From the NCBI GenBank assembly GCA_963662175.1, contig OY759221.1, positions 39,430,045 to 39,494,044 of the forward strand: a DNA stretch of 64,000 nucleotides, given 5' to 3'. The position numbers and the translations under genes are program-made. This stretch comes from Aradus depressus. Lineage: Eukaryota; Arthropoda; Insecta; Hemiptera; Aradidae. This document shows, one piece after another, positions 35,970 to 47,639 of this stretch. Under the pieces are notes generated by a model, which worked only from the letters and a program-made list of their open reading frames with translations, was not told where the DNA came from and searched no databases. Each line of letters opens with the position of its first letter. The first letter of the stretch is position 1.

Positions 35970-36095
35970 CCCGTGCAGTTTGAAGTAGAGTCCACAAGCG
36001 TTGCAGACAGGCTCTCCTGTGTTGTTTCTTCTCCAGAGTGTCGTCGAGTTAGTACCGCAGTTGGCGCAGCTCACTCCCGCCCGGCGGTTCCCAAC
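35970..36095 (-). CDS. GATA factor exon 5: C-terminal zinc finger
   Basis: This exon encodes residues 323-364. The acceptor is actttgcag|GTT and the donor CACGGG|GTAACT, both phase 0, giving 42 codons. It carries the DNA-binding C-finger: CANC, 17 residues with [13 protein letters not shown], then [12 protein letters not shown]. The intron right after LHG is at the position known from animal GATA genes. The reading frame is 126 bp without stops. The main DNA-recognition role is established for this finger in the family. Confidence 0.95.
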
Positions 36096-36099
36096 CTGC

Positions 36100-37680
36100 A
36101 AAGTAACATTTTTTTATAAAAATTTTAATTATCCTTTTAAAATTACAAAAAGTCATCAATGAATCAACGGCAATATATAATTCCCAACATGAATTAATCA
36201 AGTAAATTTTCTCTCTCCCACCAAAACCTTATTTAAATATGAGATTTCAATAACTTTGAAAGGAGTTTCAATACATTCGTGAGGTACATAGGATTGTACG
36301 ATCTATTTTTTTCCATTCTTAATCATAAGCGAAGTCCCTGTCAAACTGAAGGAAGCTGTGACCGCTGACTACGAACTTCGACTACACTTCCTCGAATAAG
36401 CCAGTGAATAACAAGAAATATCAGAAGATAAATTAATAATTTAAATCATTCTATTCTTGTTTTACCCACAGCAGTTTTCGCTCCAGATGCACAGCTTCTG
36501 TTTGTTGAATTCTAGTTTGTTAACAAGCTTCTACCCGTCCATTACCTCTAGCTCCTCTCGTTTTAGTATCCAACATCATTTAAACAGTTAAAACACACAA
36601 TAGCAAAAAAACAAAAATTGACAGGATCGAAATAATAACCTAAAGGCGGGGTGGCTAGATAACACGATTGATGGTTACAATCATTTGACACATAACACTA
36701 GCGCTTCCTACCGAATGTTGCTACAACTGATAAACAGGTGATGTCACTTCGCAATAATTATTGGCATTGACATTTGCCACATTTCTAAGCAAAATGTAAG
36801 GCAACTTACTTCAACAAAAACAGTGCCCATAAATGTATCTTAAAGGGCTTGTTTAACAAACCCTTAACTTTCCCTTCTGTTCAGTTATACAAGGAATTAA
36901 TTTATTGACACCCAGAAAGATATATGTATAATAACAAAACCCTCCTACTTATCCACAAAAGACCCTACTTGTTTAATAAAAACAAAAACATAGCCAAAAT
37001 AACTTTGCGAAAAAAACAACTTTTCAATAACCCCCCCATTTGGCAAAAGAAATTACGCAACATAAAGTTTTCTACCTAGACCTTCGAGCTTATAATCGAA
37101 TACCACTTGCCATCAAAAATTGTAGTATTCAAAAATTTAAATGAACTTAAAATGCTGGATGAATAAAATCAATGATGAAGAATTTTTAAAACTTATCATT
37201 TTAATATACTTTACGTAAGTATTGTCTAACTCCATTAGCGATCATTTCATGTCAAAACTTTAGTTAGCCATTTTTTCATGTTTTATATATCTCTTTTAAA
37301 TTGTTTTCCCGCACTCAGGCCTAGGCCTTGAGGGATTTCTCCTCAAATTTTACTTTGTAAACTTTATATAGTAGATGTTTGCTAGCGACTGTAGAATTCA
37401 AAATTCTGGGGGTATTGAGGGTATATTGCCAAAACCTCAAATACTGTCAATTTTCGCACAGACACCAATAACCTGAGCAACATTTATGCCAATTTGCTTC
37501 AAAACTGCTGAATCCATTGTTCTGTCTCCAATTATATTTAAAATTAAAATACTGTCTGTTTCAATGTCTACATTCTGTCTAAAATTCTTCATTTAATTAA
37601 TAAGTTAAATTATGTTCCTATTTATATAATTATAGAGTTTTTTTTTCTTAACATAGTAAAATATCTGTTAGCCAATAGGT
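36100..37680. other. GATA intron 4, mostly unique sequence
   Basis: A small family C fragment at 36145-36285. No ORF or conserved motif recognised otherwise. Confidence 0.5.
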
Positions 37681-37684
37681 AGTC

Positions 37685-38055
37685 CCGTTAACTGGGGTTT
37701 TCCCTGGATTTATTATCTGTTACCCTCGACCCTTCTGTAGTACCCTCAGTTGAACGTAAGACTTCACAGCCTTCATGCCTTCTCCTCAACCATCTATATT
37801 CATAGTAAGTTTCCTTGTTTTTCATCAATGTGTATATGTATATGGATGTATATTTATGTATGTATGTATTTATGTGGATTTGTGTATGTGTGAATGTATA
37901 TTTATGTACCTATATATAATTTTAATCAATCACTCATTATATTTTTGTAATCTTGATTCCCCCATGTTTGTTAGGCCCTGATGATGATATGAAATATATC
38001 GAAACGTTGGCATTTGAATAGTGTTTTCATCATTGACCTTAATACCCCCAGAATT
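37685..38055 (+). mobile_element. Related copy of the 10855-11580 element (right half)
   Basis: Shares tggggttttccc, the ccttctcc.caacc block, attcatagtaagt and the end hairpin (cctgatgatgatatgaaata). It lies in GATA intron 4. Confidence 0.7.
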
Positions 38056-38242
38056 TTATATAGTATATTATATCAATAATTGTAATAATTTCATTGTCTA
38101 TTTAATGTTGTCTCACTGTACATATTATACCATAAAGTATCGATACTTTACTTGTATATACTCGTATCGATAGATCCCTAACCGTTGTTAGACATAACCT
38201 CTTTATTTGCACGAAGTTTGTTAAACAAAAGAAACCACTTAC

Positions 38243-38412
38243 ATTGGGAACTTTCTTGTGATGTGTTCTAACAGGAGGTCGGTTGACTCCATTTAGTCTG
38301 TTGTACAGACCACAGGCGTTACAGAGATGATGTCCTGTACCGTCCCGCCTCCACAGAGGAGTCACATTAGCTGCACAGTTCACACACTCCTTTATGTCTC
38401 CGGAGATCATAC
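38243..38412 (-). CDS. GATA factor exon 4: N-terminal zinc finger
   Basis: This exon encodes residues 267-322. The acceptor is ttctag|GT and the donor CCCAAT|GTAAGT (phase 0). It carries the whole N-finger: ECVNC, then [20 protein letters not shown], with 17 residues between the cysteine pairs. [11 protein letters not shown] follows. In this family the N-finger stabilises DNA binding and contacts FOG/U-shaped-type cofactors; I infer the same role. The post-finger segment ([12 protein letters not shown]) differs from pannier and grain as I recall them. Confidence 0.95.
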
Positions 38413-38594
38413 CTAGAACAACAAAAAACAATAAATAATATAATTTCTGATAAGAAAACCTGGACGGAAGAAGAATTGGATTTTGAAAAAAGTATAACCC
38501 ATAAAGGTACCTATCAACTTATTTAATGTCCTCTGTAATATAATTTAAAATTCAATGATGGTTGAATTCTCATTAAAGTTAATTTTATTATTTT

Positions 38595-39770
38595 TATTAT
38601 TACTGTGAACATGTTAACTCCCGATAGAATGAATGTACTGACATGAAAATTATTGAATTTCAGACAAAGGGAAGTAGTAGATTAGGGAGAGGCTTAACAC
38701 ACAAACTCTAATAACTGCCGTTGCAATGAATGTATCAATATGAAAATTCATATTTAAATTCAAAACCCTATAAGGACTACCCTTATTAATTTTCGGCGAA
38801 ATCGAACGGAAGGGAAGGAGGGATCAGAGGGGGGGCACAACTCAAAAACCCAAATAACTGCCGATGTAATGAATTTTACGACTCAAAATTTTGTATGTGA
38901 ATCCAAAATCAGAAAAGGAACACACCTATTGACTTTCAGCCAAATCATTCACAGGGGAGGGGGGAGGCTTAACACACAAGGCCCTAATAACTGTAATGAA
39001 TGTATCGACACACAATTTAGAAGAAGGATTCAACCAGAGCTCGGAATTTATTTAAATAAAGTATTTATTTAGACGTTTAAAAAAATACTTATAATTAAAT
39101 ACATGTATTTAAACATTTAACTTCGTAAATACATTTATTTTATTAAAAGTATTTAAATACTTATAATTATATTTTGTATTTAGTATTTAACAAATCCTTG
39201 TATTTAGAAGAAAACTACTACACTTACGATATGATATCAATTATACTTATTTTTTTAAACAGTATGAATCTTATTCATAAAATATGAATTAATGTTTCAT
39301 TTTCAATGTATTCATTAAAAAAATGCCTAACCATTTAGGCTCAAATAACATTAAGTTGTGTTTTGAAATGTAACTTAGCCCTATTCTTTGTTGTGCTGGA
39401 TATCAAAGGCTGCATTATTTGTAAACAAATATCGAAGTTGTTAGGTTGAATTTCACTTTTTAAAAACATTTTTTTTTTCCTTTTCTAGTTTCTTCTTCCT
39501 TGAATGTTAGTAGCACAATCTCGTCCAATTCATTTTTGACTTTATGGTAATGTATTTATTTATTTAATAATTACAAACACAAATATAATTACAAGTATTT
39601 ATCTTATGTAAATACATTTATTTAGTATTTAAATACTCTTAATTGTATTTGGAAGAGCTCTGGATTCAACTATTGATGTTTAACAAAAACGATCAATTGG
39701 TTTTGGAGGGAGAGCAAAAACTTAATTGATTAATTTGTACTGGGGAGGTACATTGCCTGTGACTAATTTT
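38595..39770 (+). repeat. Family C copy interrupted by the hAT MITE
   Basis: Modules at 38620-39034 continue at 39663-39770 (acgatcaattggttttggag). In GATA intron 3. Confidence 0.8.
39035..39662. mobile_element. hAT-type MITE
   Basis: 628 bp, ends cagagctc/gagctctg, with the perfect 8-bp duplication gattcaac (39027-39034 and 39663-39670). The interior is AT-rich with many tatttaaata motifs and no ORF. It splits a family C repeat, and removing it restores that repeat. Confidence 0.9.
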
Positions 39771-40059
39771 TTTAAAACGTATAATTAGAATGTAGATTTT
39801 AATATAAGAAGAATATACTTTCATATTCTGAGGGAAAAAAAAAAAAAAGACAAGACACTTGGACCATTTTATTTGTTACGTTACTGTCATTTGTAAAATG
39901 TATATGACTTTGTTTGTATAGCTCCTTTCCAAATTTATATGGTCCTATTTGTACTGAAATATTTTGTTATCATATTTGTCTTTCATCTATATTGTTTTTT
40001 ATAGTATTTGTTTATTAAAATGTTTCCTCATTTTTCTATAACTATAACCTTATGTTTTA

Positions 40060-40530
40060 TTTTCACAGCTATAAGAATTATAGGGGGAATTACGTAATCG
40101 GTCAGAAATTCGATGGGGAGTTTTCAACGAAATTTCATGTTTTCCTTTTAAAAAAATGTGTATGTGTGTCTGTCAGGGTGTCTGTGAACACGATAATTTC
40201 TAATAAAATGAATGTATCGACATGATGTTTTATATGTGTATCCAGAACCCTCCAAGGTCGATACCTACTGATTTTCAGCCAAATCGGCCAAAGGAGAGCG
40301 GGGATTAGGGGAGGCTTTAGGGATGATAGCTATAAGAGGGGGGGGGGGGGGGGGGGGGGGGTGTCAGAGAAGAAGAGCTCGACTCAACTGAATGTATCGA
40401 TGCAAAATTTAGTATATGAATTTAGATGCCACTATGTAAGTCAAATGTTGAGTTCTAGCCTTGAAGGGAGAGCGAAACATTGATTAATTCTAGATGGTGA
40501 AGTACACAGCCGGTGAATCACCGACCACTT
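40060..40530 (+). repeat. Family C copy
   Basis: From acgtaatcggtcagaaattc to ccggtgaatcaccgac, with a 24-G run. In GATA intron 3. Confidence 0.8.
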
Positions 40531-40539
40531 TTTTTTTTA

Positions 40540-40745
40540 TTTTGCAGAGATATTGTGAAACACTTAATAAACAATATATTGCCTATTTCACAAAATATAT
40601 ATAATATGGGAGTACTTTGGGTATTGCTACCATCTTCACCCACGACTTAACAACTACTAAATGGAAGTTCAACCAGTTTACAACCCAAACGGTACCCTTC
40701 CTTCAGCCCACGGGTTTTTTCTGTCCCTCCTGTACAGTTAAGTCT
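40540..40745 (-). mobile_element. Foldback element, left half only
   Basis: gcagagatattgtgaaacac...ttgcctatttcacaaaatat...attgctaccatcttcaccca. Confidence 0.65.
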
Positions 40746-41594
40746 TAAAATATAGAAAACATTAAAAATACAATTTCGTCTCTAATTGAAATCTTAATAA
40801 TTTTTTTTTTTGTATTTTATTTTGCTATAGGGTGCAACAACCAGCATCTATGATGGTAGGTATTGGACATGTTGGCGTGAATGGCATGTGAGAGGAAGGC
40901 CACCCAGTGGTAGGTCCTCGGGATGAAAATTTGTCTTAATTACTAGGACAAGAACAGGAAGAAGAAAAAATAAAAAGGAATTGGAAGACAATTTTGATGG
41001 ATGGGTAAGAGAGATGATAAAAGTAAAGGCAAATAATGTAAAAAAAAATGTTAAGAACGAATAGGATTTAAGGTGGCAATAAGTCGCGGTTCCATCTTCT
41101 CTTCAACTTTCTTGGGGGGTTTTGTGTTAAATCTTAATAATAAAAGAAAAAATTTAAATAGTATGTACTAAATTAAAATACAAATATATATATGCATATA
41201 TATGAAATAAATCGAAGATAATAAATAATAAATATATGGATAAAAATAAACTTTCTCAAAAAACTGTGTATCTTTATTTTATATATTTTTTGTTCTTATT
41301 CATATATTTATTATTGTCATCTTTGATTTATTTCATATATGCATATATTTTTTTCTTTATTGTTTATCTTTATTCTGATCCTCCTTATGGTGTTTGAGAG
41401 GTGAAAAGGTTCATCCTTTTTGTAGCTTCAATAAAGTTTGTACTTTATACTTTCTAACACCTTCGAAAATACTACAAGAAGGGTTTATTTCTTTACAATG
41501 AGAGGTTGATGTTTTTGGAACAAACTGATATATACCATTTTTCCCAATCTGAAAGTGGCCTATTTTACCTATATATTGTCTCTATTCAACATAC

Positions 41595-41784
41595 CTGGAT
41601 CATATGATTCGTCGATGGCCCATGCGCCTTGCCCGGGTGGCCCTGTGAAAACGTACGGTGCTGTTGCTATATTGAGTTGTACGTCTTGTTGTGGCTGCTG
41701 GTAGACATATTCTGGGGACCAATAGGCAGTAGGCTGTGGCATGTAGTCCCTGTTACCAGAACCTGTTCCTGCGAATACTGTTAC
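41595..41784 (-). CDS. GATA factor exon 3
   Basis: This exon encodes residues 203-265 plus one base. The acceptor is ctgttatag|GTA (phase 0) and the donor CCAG|GTATGT (phase 1). The 63 codons are rich in Tyr, Gln, Pro and Gly (DYMPQPTAYWSPEYVYQQPQ). This composition is typical of the region before the fingers in GATA factors. Together with exon 4 it completes a Gly codon across the splice. No catalytic or binding motif is visible. Confidence 0.85.
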
Positions 41785-41814
41785 CTATAACAGATAATTT
41801 CTTGTTAGCCATGC

Positions 41815-43060
41815 TTCTCCAGCTATACAAAGTATAGGGGAAGTTATGTAATCGGTTAAAAATTACATGAGGAATTTTCAACGGAAGTTTTGATCTCAAG
41901 ATTCTAAATATGAAAAAAAAAAATGTCAGTGAACATGATAACTCCCGACAGAATGAATATATCGACACGAAATTTTATATGTGTAACCTGAACCCAGTAA
42001 GAACGACACCTATCGTTTTTCAGCCAAATGAGTCGAAAGGAAGGAGGGGATTAGGGGAGGCTTAACTCAAAAACTCTAATAACTGCCGTTGTAATGATAT
42101 TAGGGGTATTCATGATGTGTGTGTTAACTGTGTTAGTTCGATAAAAATGTTGACAGTAGTCTGCTAAATATATGACTTTAACACACTTCGATCTAACAGA
42201 GGAAAAGGTATGTTAGATCGCTTTGTTAAATCGATATTGGTAAGGTTATGCAAGGTTACTTTAGGTAGCAATCTACAGCCCACACAATTTTTTTGTTTTG
42301 GCTTTTATATTTTTACACATATCTACATTATAGCGAAAACTGTATACTAATAAAATATTGTCCATTATTTCGTCTAATTCATCATCACTTAAATCATCCT
42401 CATGATCTGAATTTCCAGTAAAAAGAGTTCAGTAGCTCCTTCAATGAGCTCGTTAAGCAACTTACTTTTATTACATACTTTAGGCATCTTATTTATAATA
42501 AAAACACAAACAATCTTCAACTTATTTTTTTAGAAAACTAATAAAACAAGATAAATGACAACAATGCTTGGTCGGTTATATTGAAACTTCCTTTGCCACT
42601 TGGAGCGCTAGTTATAACAGTTAGCATTTAACAATTAACAAAGGGGGTGTTCATGAATTTCTGTCCCTGTAAATTTTTATTTCGATAACATTTAACACCT
42701 AACACACATTATGAATACCCCTATTGTCTCGATATGAACTTTTATATTTAAAGTCAAAACCCAAGGCGAGACAAACCTGTCAAATTTCAACGATATCGAC
42801 CGAAGGGAAGGGGGGGGGGGGGCTCAATTTAGGAACCCTAATAACTGCCGTTGTAATGAATGTGTCGACCGTGTGTTGTCAATGTGAATTCAAAACCGAT
42901 AAATACGACACTTATTAATTTTCCAGCGGAATCCGCAGAAGGGAAGGGGGGATCGGAGTGGCTCAACCCAATAACTGCCGACGTAATGAATTTATCGACA
43001 CGAAATTTAGTATGAGGATTTAGGAGTCCCTATGTAAGTCAACTGTTGAATAATAGCGCT
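41815..43060 (+). repeat. Family C copy interrupted by the 621-bp element
   Basis: ctatacaaagtataggggaa at the start; modules resume at 42726. In GATA intron 2, starting just upstream of exon 3. Confidence 0.78.
42102..42722. mobile_element. Inverted-repeat element with 3-bp target duplication (Harbinger-like?)
   Basis: The ends aggggtattcat/atgaatacccct are flanked by att on both sides. It is inserted in a family C repeat. The interior has a short minus-strand start-like stretch near 42487 (MPKVCNKSKLLNELIE). It is 621 bp and non-autonomous. Confidence 0.7.
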
Positions 43061-43489
43061 GGTTTTCACGGTAAAATTTAAGGATGCTTAATTCCCTAAA
43101 GCCCCGTCATCATGAAGAAAGTAACAATATGTGCCGTAAGATGTAAGTAAGAGTGATGTGGGAGGCACATTACAAATATTGGTGTTAAGGTGGCCTGTTA
43201 CTCCGGATGTGGGCTTGTACACAGAACGAGGCTCGCCCCTGTCTTCAGGAATGTTCTAATACCTGGCCAGTTTCTCCGGTGAACCAGTCTCCCATTGTCC
43301 TAGGGATCTTGTCTAGGATCTATGATAGGTAACAGAGGAAGTGCCTTCTTTATCATTTAGATCTGTTGTTTATAATTTCAACATGAAGTAATTTTCTTTA
43401 AGGGGCTCCATTTTTTCGGGTCGGACGAATTTTTCTTTTTTTTTCTTTTGGAAGTCACTTAGGAAGGACTTTTTTTTTTTTTTTTTTGC

Positions 43490-43700
43490 GTCCTTAGCTA
43501 TACGAAATATAAGTGAAGTTATGTAATCGGTCAGAAATTCGATGCTGAGTTTTCCTAAACTGAATTTCATATCAAAAAAATAAAATTTTCAAACGAATCG
43601 GCTTAAATGGAAGGTGGGGGGGGGGGGGGCAGGGGAGGGGGTTGTACTCAAAATCCTAATGCCTACGTAATGACATATCGATACAAAATTATCATTATTT
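43490..43700 (+). repeat. Family C fragment
   Basis: ctatacgaaatataagtgaa, then gtaatcggtcagaaattcga and one module. Confidence 0.7.
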
Positions 43701-43709
43701 AGTTATTGT

Positions 43710-44059
43710 GACTCATGCCCAGGCTTTAACTATATGGTAGAGCTGATTCATGCCCGGGCTTTAATTATGAGATTATAAAGCCTACTACCAGAGCGCTGTT
43801 TCGTCGCTCTGGTGGACATGAGCCCGACTATTTATTCTTATATTTTGCCTACCCAGGTTTAGATACCTAAGGAAGGAATCATTAACAAGTACCTGACATC
43901 GCACAGGCCCGGGACCATTGCTTAACTTGCCATCCGAAGGACGGCGAGCTTGGTTATTTTACCTCCTAGATAAAATAAACTAATAGCCTTGGTCGCGTTT
44001 CGAACCCGCGATCTTGAGCTCAGTAAGCAAGCATGCATACCACTGAACTAACTGCGCCC
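43710..44059 (-). mobile_element. SINE-A with duplicated tail end, in GATA intron 2
   Basis: The tail segment (ctcatgcccaggctttaacta) occurs twice in succession at 43712-43775. The rest runs to the tRNA head. Confidence 0.85.
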
Positions 44060-44246
44060 TCAAAACCTCAATAACTGTCAATGTAGTGTATGTATAAATA
44101 CGAAATTTAGTGTAAGGATTCAAATGAGACCTATTGATTCTGGTTCAGAGAAGGAGAATGGAATTTTGCGTATCAAGTTTTCCTGAATACGTTTTGACCA
44201 TTTTCATGGTGGAGTCTATCTGTGCGTCTGTCTGTATGTGACCTTG

Positions 44247-44390
44247 AGCACGCCGTCCTTCGGATGGGACGTTAAGCGATGGTCCCGAGCCTGATGTCAC
44301 TCTGAGTCGGGGGCTCATGTCCACCAGAGCGACGGAAGAGCGCTCTGGTAGTAGATAAGATATGAGACCTCATAGTTACATATTATTATC
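44247..44390 (+). mobile_element. SINE-A 3' part beside the duplicated exon
   Basis: From gagcacgccgtccttcgg to gacctcatagttac. Its end was co-duplicated with the exon 2 end. Confidence 0.85.
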
Positions 44391-44395
44391 ATTAC

Positions 44396-44517
44396 CTGGT
44401 GGTTGGAGGACGGCTGATGGTCAAACTGCTGGAACTGCTTGCCTCCTCTTTTATATACACCTCATCCTCCTCTTTGTAGCTGTAGTACTGCTGTTCTGGA
44501 GCCTCCTGGTACTGACT
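44396..44517 (-). pseudogene. Broken third copy of the exon 2 end
   Basis: Same sequence as the two cassette copies but missing 13 bases (the stretch encoding Pro-Ser-Leu-Gly), giving 122 bp and a frameshift. It keeps the Asp found in the original exon, so it is not simply the youngest copy. It lies directly beside the SINE fragment at 44247-44390. Inclusion in mRNA would disrupt the GATA reading frame. Confidence 0.6.
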
Positions 44518-44564
44518 CTGGTAGCAGGCGATATGACCTCATAGTTACATATTATTATCATTAC

Positions 44565-44699
44565 CTGGTGGTTGGAGGACGGCTGATGGTCAAACTGCTG
44601 GAACTGCTTGCCTCCCAGGCTGGGGTCCTCTTTTATATACACCTCAACCTCCTCTTTGTAGCTGTAGTACTGCTGTTCTGGAGCCTCCTGGTACTGACT
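44565..44699 (-). CDS. Candidate duplicated cassette exon 2c of the GATA gene
   Basis: This is the second 135-bp copy of the exon 2 end, again phase 0 to phase 0 with AG and GTAATG borders. It shares the Asp-to-Val change with the copy at 44747-44881, so these two probably arose by a later duplication of the 182-bp unit. The reading frame is intact. Confidence 0.4.
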
Positions 44700-44746
44700 C
44701 TGATAGTAGGCGATATGACCTCATAGTTACATATTATTATCATTAC

Positions 44747-44881
44747 CTGGTGGTTGGAGGACGGCTGATGGTCAAACTGCTGGAACTGCTTGCCTCCCAG
44801 GCTGGGGTCCTCTTTTATATACACCTCAACCTCCTCTTTGTAGCTGTAGTACTGCTGTTCTGGAGCCTCCTGGTACTGACT
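44747..44881 (-). CDS. Candidate duplicated cassette exon 2b of the GATA gene
   Basis: This is a near-perfect copy of the last 45 codons of exon 2 (SQYQEAPEQQYYSYKEE...SSNHQ). It is bordered by its own AG (ctactatcag) and the same CAG|GTAATG donor. It is exactly 135 bp and phase 0 at both ends, so inclusion would add 45 residues without a frame change. The AG lies in sequence derived from the neighbouring SINE end. One residue differs from exon 2 (Asp to Val in the KEEDEV segment). Whether it is spliced in is unknown; it could equally be inert duplicated DNA in intron 2. Confidence 0.45.
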
Positions 44882-44928
44882 CTGATAGTAGGCGATATGA
44901 CCTCATAGTTACATATTATTATCATTAC

Positions 44929-45289
44929 CTGGTGGTTGGAGGACGGCTGATGGTCAAACTGCTGGAACTGCTTGCCTCCCAGGCTGGGGTCCTCTTTTAT
45001 ATACACCTCATCCTCCTCTTTGTAGCTGTAGTACTGCTGTTCTGGAGCCTCCTGGTACTGACTCTGGTAGGATGTGACTGGCTCCAGATTGGCATAGTTG
45101 CCTTCTGCTCCGGCTGCTCCTCGTTCGCCTCTTTCGTATTTGATACACCCCGACTCGTAGTAACGTTCTGGTGAGAACTGTGCCGTCTCTTCTAGGGCAT
45201 AGCCAGCTCCCTCTGCGCCGGCCGTCCGTAGACCTCCTGGCTCCATGATCTTGTACTCAAGATCATAAACCACTAACTCTTTCCCAGAC
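44929..45289 (-). CDS. GATA factor exon 2
   Basis: This exon encodes residues 83-202. The acceptor is ttttccag|G and the donor CAG|GTAATG (phase 0). The 120 codons begin SGKELVVYDLEYK and end in a Gln- and Tyr-rich segment (QSQYQEAPEQQYYSY) followed by KEEDEVYIKEDPSLGG. No known domain is visible; it is probably part of the transactivation region. The last 135 bases are the source of the tandem exon copies at 44396-44881. The two borders agree in phase with exons 1 and 3, which supports the model independently of homology. Confidence 0.85.
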
Positions 45290-45514
45290 CTGGAAAAATG
45301 AAAACGTTTATACATATTTAGAGAAATTGACAAAATACTTAAGATAAAATTCGACATTATCAAAAATTCCGATGAAAAATGAACAAAAAACTACTGTGAT
45401 TATTACGCCATTTTTCAAGGGAATGCTTGTGTAGATTCTGGGCTCAGTTCTCTCGACGTCTCGCCTTCCTGATAAGCAGTGGTTGGTTGGGCCGAGTTGT
45501 GGGAGGGTGGAGGA

Positions 45515-46125
45515 CATAAGCTGTCAAATTTCAGCGCTATCGACTGAAGGAAAAGGGGGTTCAAAGGTAGGGCTCAATTCAAAAACCCTAATAACTGCCA
45601 GTGTAATGAATGTATCGACACTAAATTTAGTATAAGGATTTAGGAGCCTCTATGTAAGTTAACTGTTGAATATTATCGCAAAAGGCCGACTGGTTACACA
45701 TACATTTTCAGTGATATCGACCGAAGAGAAGAGTGGATTCAGGGGCGGTGGCTCAACTCAAAATACCCTTATAACTGCCGATGTAATGAACTTATCGACA
45801 AAAAATTTGGTATGAGAATTTAGGAGTTCCTATGTAAGTCAACTATTGAATATTAGCGCAAACGATCGACTGGTTTTGGAGGGGGAGCGAAAAGTATATT
45901 GATTAATTCGTTTTGGGGAAGTGCATTGACTGTGATTCACTAATGCAATATCTCATGTTCACTTTTACGCATTGTTTATTTTTGAACAGATTGTAGATAA
46001 AAAAGGAAACAAAAAAAAAACTTTTTGTGATCTGGAGGTCGGAAAACATGAAATTCTGTTGAAAAATCCACATCGAATTTCTGACCGATTACATAACTGT
46101 CCTTATACTTTGTATAGCTGAAGAA
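45515..46125. repeat. Family C, plus copy followed by a minus end
   Basis: Modules at 45540-45945, then aggtcggaaaacatgaaatt in reverse to 46125. In GATA intron 1. Confidence 0.72.
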
Positions 46126-46404
46126 TTAAAAAATGAGTTTTTCTTATAATTATATCCCAAGTTATCCTTGTCACTTGTCATTATTTCCATAGGGTGTAGC
46201 ACAATTAGTCACCGTGCTTAAGACTCACATGTGATGACGTTGTATGGAAGTGTGACGTCATAAGGAGGACAGTTACCGCCCTAACGTGTAAACATCCATA
46301 AGTCAGTAATACGTCAGAGATACGAGCCCACTACTTCAGCAAACAAGAACAAGTCATACCGCTCTATAAGGTGAATATGTGTAAAATATTTGGGAGAGGA
46401 GTGT

Positions 46405-46935
46405 GGGGGAGTCGTCGGTGAATCACGGGCTATGTACTTCCCTGTAAGAATTAATCAAATAAGTTTCCGCTCTCCCTCTAACGTCAATCGACCATTTTAA
46501 CCAATAGTTATCTTACACAGAGACTTCTGAATCCTCATACGACATATATATCGGCAGTTATAAGGGTTTTTGTATCAAGCCCCTCCTCTGATTCCCTGAA
46601 TCTCTTAGGCCAATTTGCTGAAAATTAATAGATGTCGTTCTTTTTTTAAGGGTTTTTTGAGTTGAGTTCCCCTTTTAACCCCCTCTTCCCTCCGACCAAG
46701 AACGCAGAAAATTGATCAATATCGTCCTTACAGGGGTTTGGATACACAAATACAATTTTTTGTCGATATACGATAGTTATTCTATCAGGTATTATCGTGT
46801 TCACAGACACACACGCAGGTCGACAGGAATTTTTTTTTTCATTTTTAAAATCAGGTTAACTAAAAACATGAACTTTCAGTGAAAACTGAACATCGAATTT
46901 CTTACCAATTACATAAATTCCCATATTTTGCTGGG
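46405..46935 (-). repeat. Family C near full-length copy
   Basis: From gtcggtgaatcacgggctat to aattcccatattttgctggg. Confidence 0.8.
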
Positions 46936-47639
46936 GAAGTGAAAAAAAAAGGTTTCATGTTTTAAAATGTCAAGATCAGAATGACACCATTTCTGGACAA
47001 TGTTTTTCATATTTCAGAAATTTGTGGTTCGATATAGACCGAATTAGGTACACATCAACATCACATAGGTACTACATATAAGCTGAATTTCTAACGCTAC
47101 TGTATCGGAAAGTTAAGGGGTAGAGAATTGAAATTTGTTTTATTATAAATGGAACTCTATATTTAAATTCTGCCTCATCCGTTTGATTTTTTATCAAGAT
47201 AAGAGGAGAGGGTAAAGCCTCATTTATCCGGATGACGACAAACGTTTCATAGAGGGGAGGCGCTCAGTGGCTACGCGATGGTCTGAGATGGACAGAGAGA
47301 CTTTAATGCCGTCGCCAGGAATCCTTCTTTTCAGATATCTCCATTTGGAGACAGGAGTGTCCCTACTCCGGCACCTCACAAATGGACTTTTTTTCTGTTC
47401 TGTCTTGTACTTTACTCCATAGTTTTTTTTTTTCATCTATATCCCCCTGACCCACTTTCCGCCATATCGTTTTTCCACATTATGAAATAGCTTACAGCGC
47501 ATGCTTATTGCCTACTTACGGCTCAATATTCTTTTCTAAGGTGGCAATAGAAAAAAAAAAAATCAAGGGCTTAAAAAAAGAGATTTTTAAACATTTAGTA
47601 AAGACTGGAACTGAGGAGAGTCGAGTACTTTTAAGATTC

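Larger units (their letters stand above)
44391..45070 (-). repeat. Tandem duplication of exon 2 end plus SINE end (182-bp period)
   Basis: Starts of the repeating unit fall at 44391, 44560, 44742 and 44924 (spacings 169, 182, 182). Each unit joins the end of exon 2, the start of intron 2 and a short SINE-A-derived piece (tagtaggcgatatgacctca). The junction lies in ctctggtag, a string present both in exon 2 (45062-45070) and in SINE-A. This points to a microhomology-driven first duplication followed by unequal crossing-over. Confidence 0.85.

Noticed and set aside
44362..45174. Plus-strand Leu/Val-rich membrane-like frames repeated three times
   Set aside because: They are antisense shadows of the duplicated GATA exon 2.
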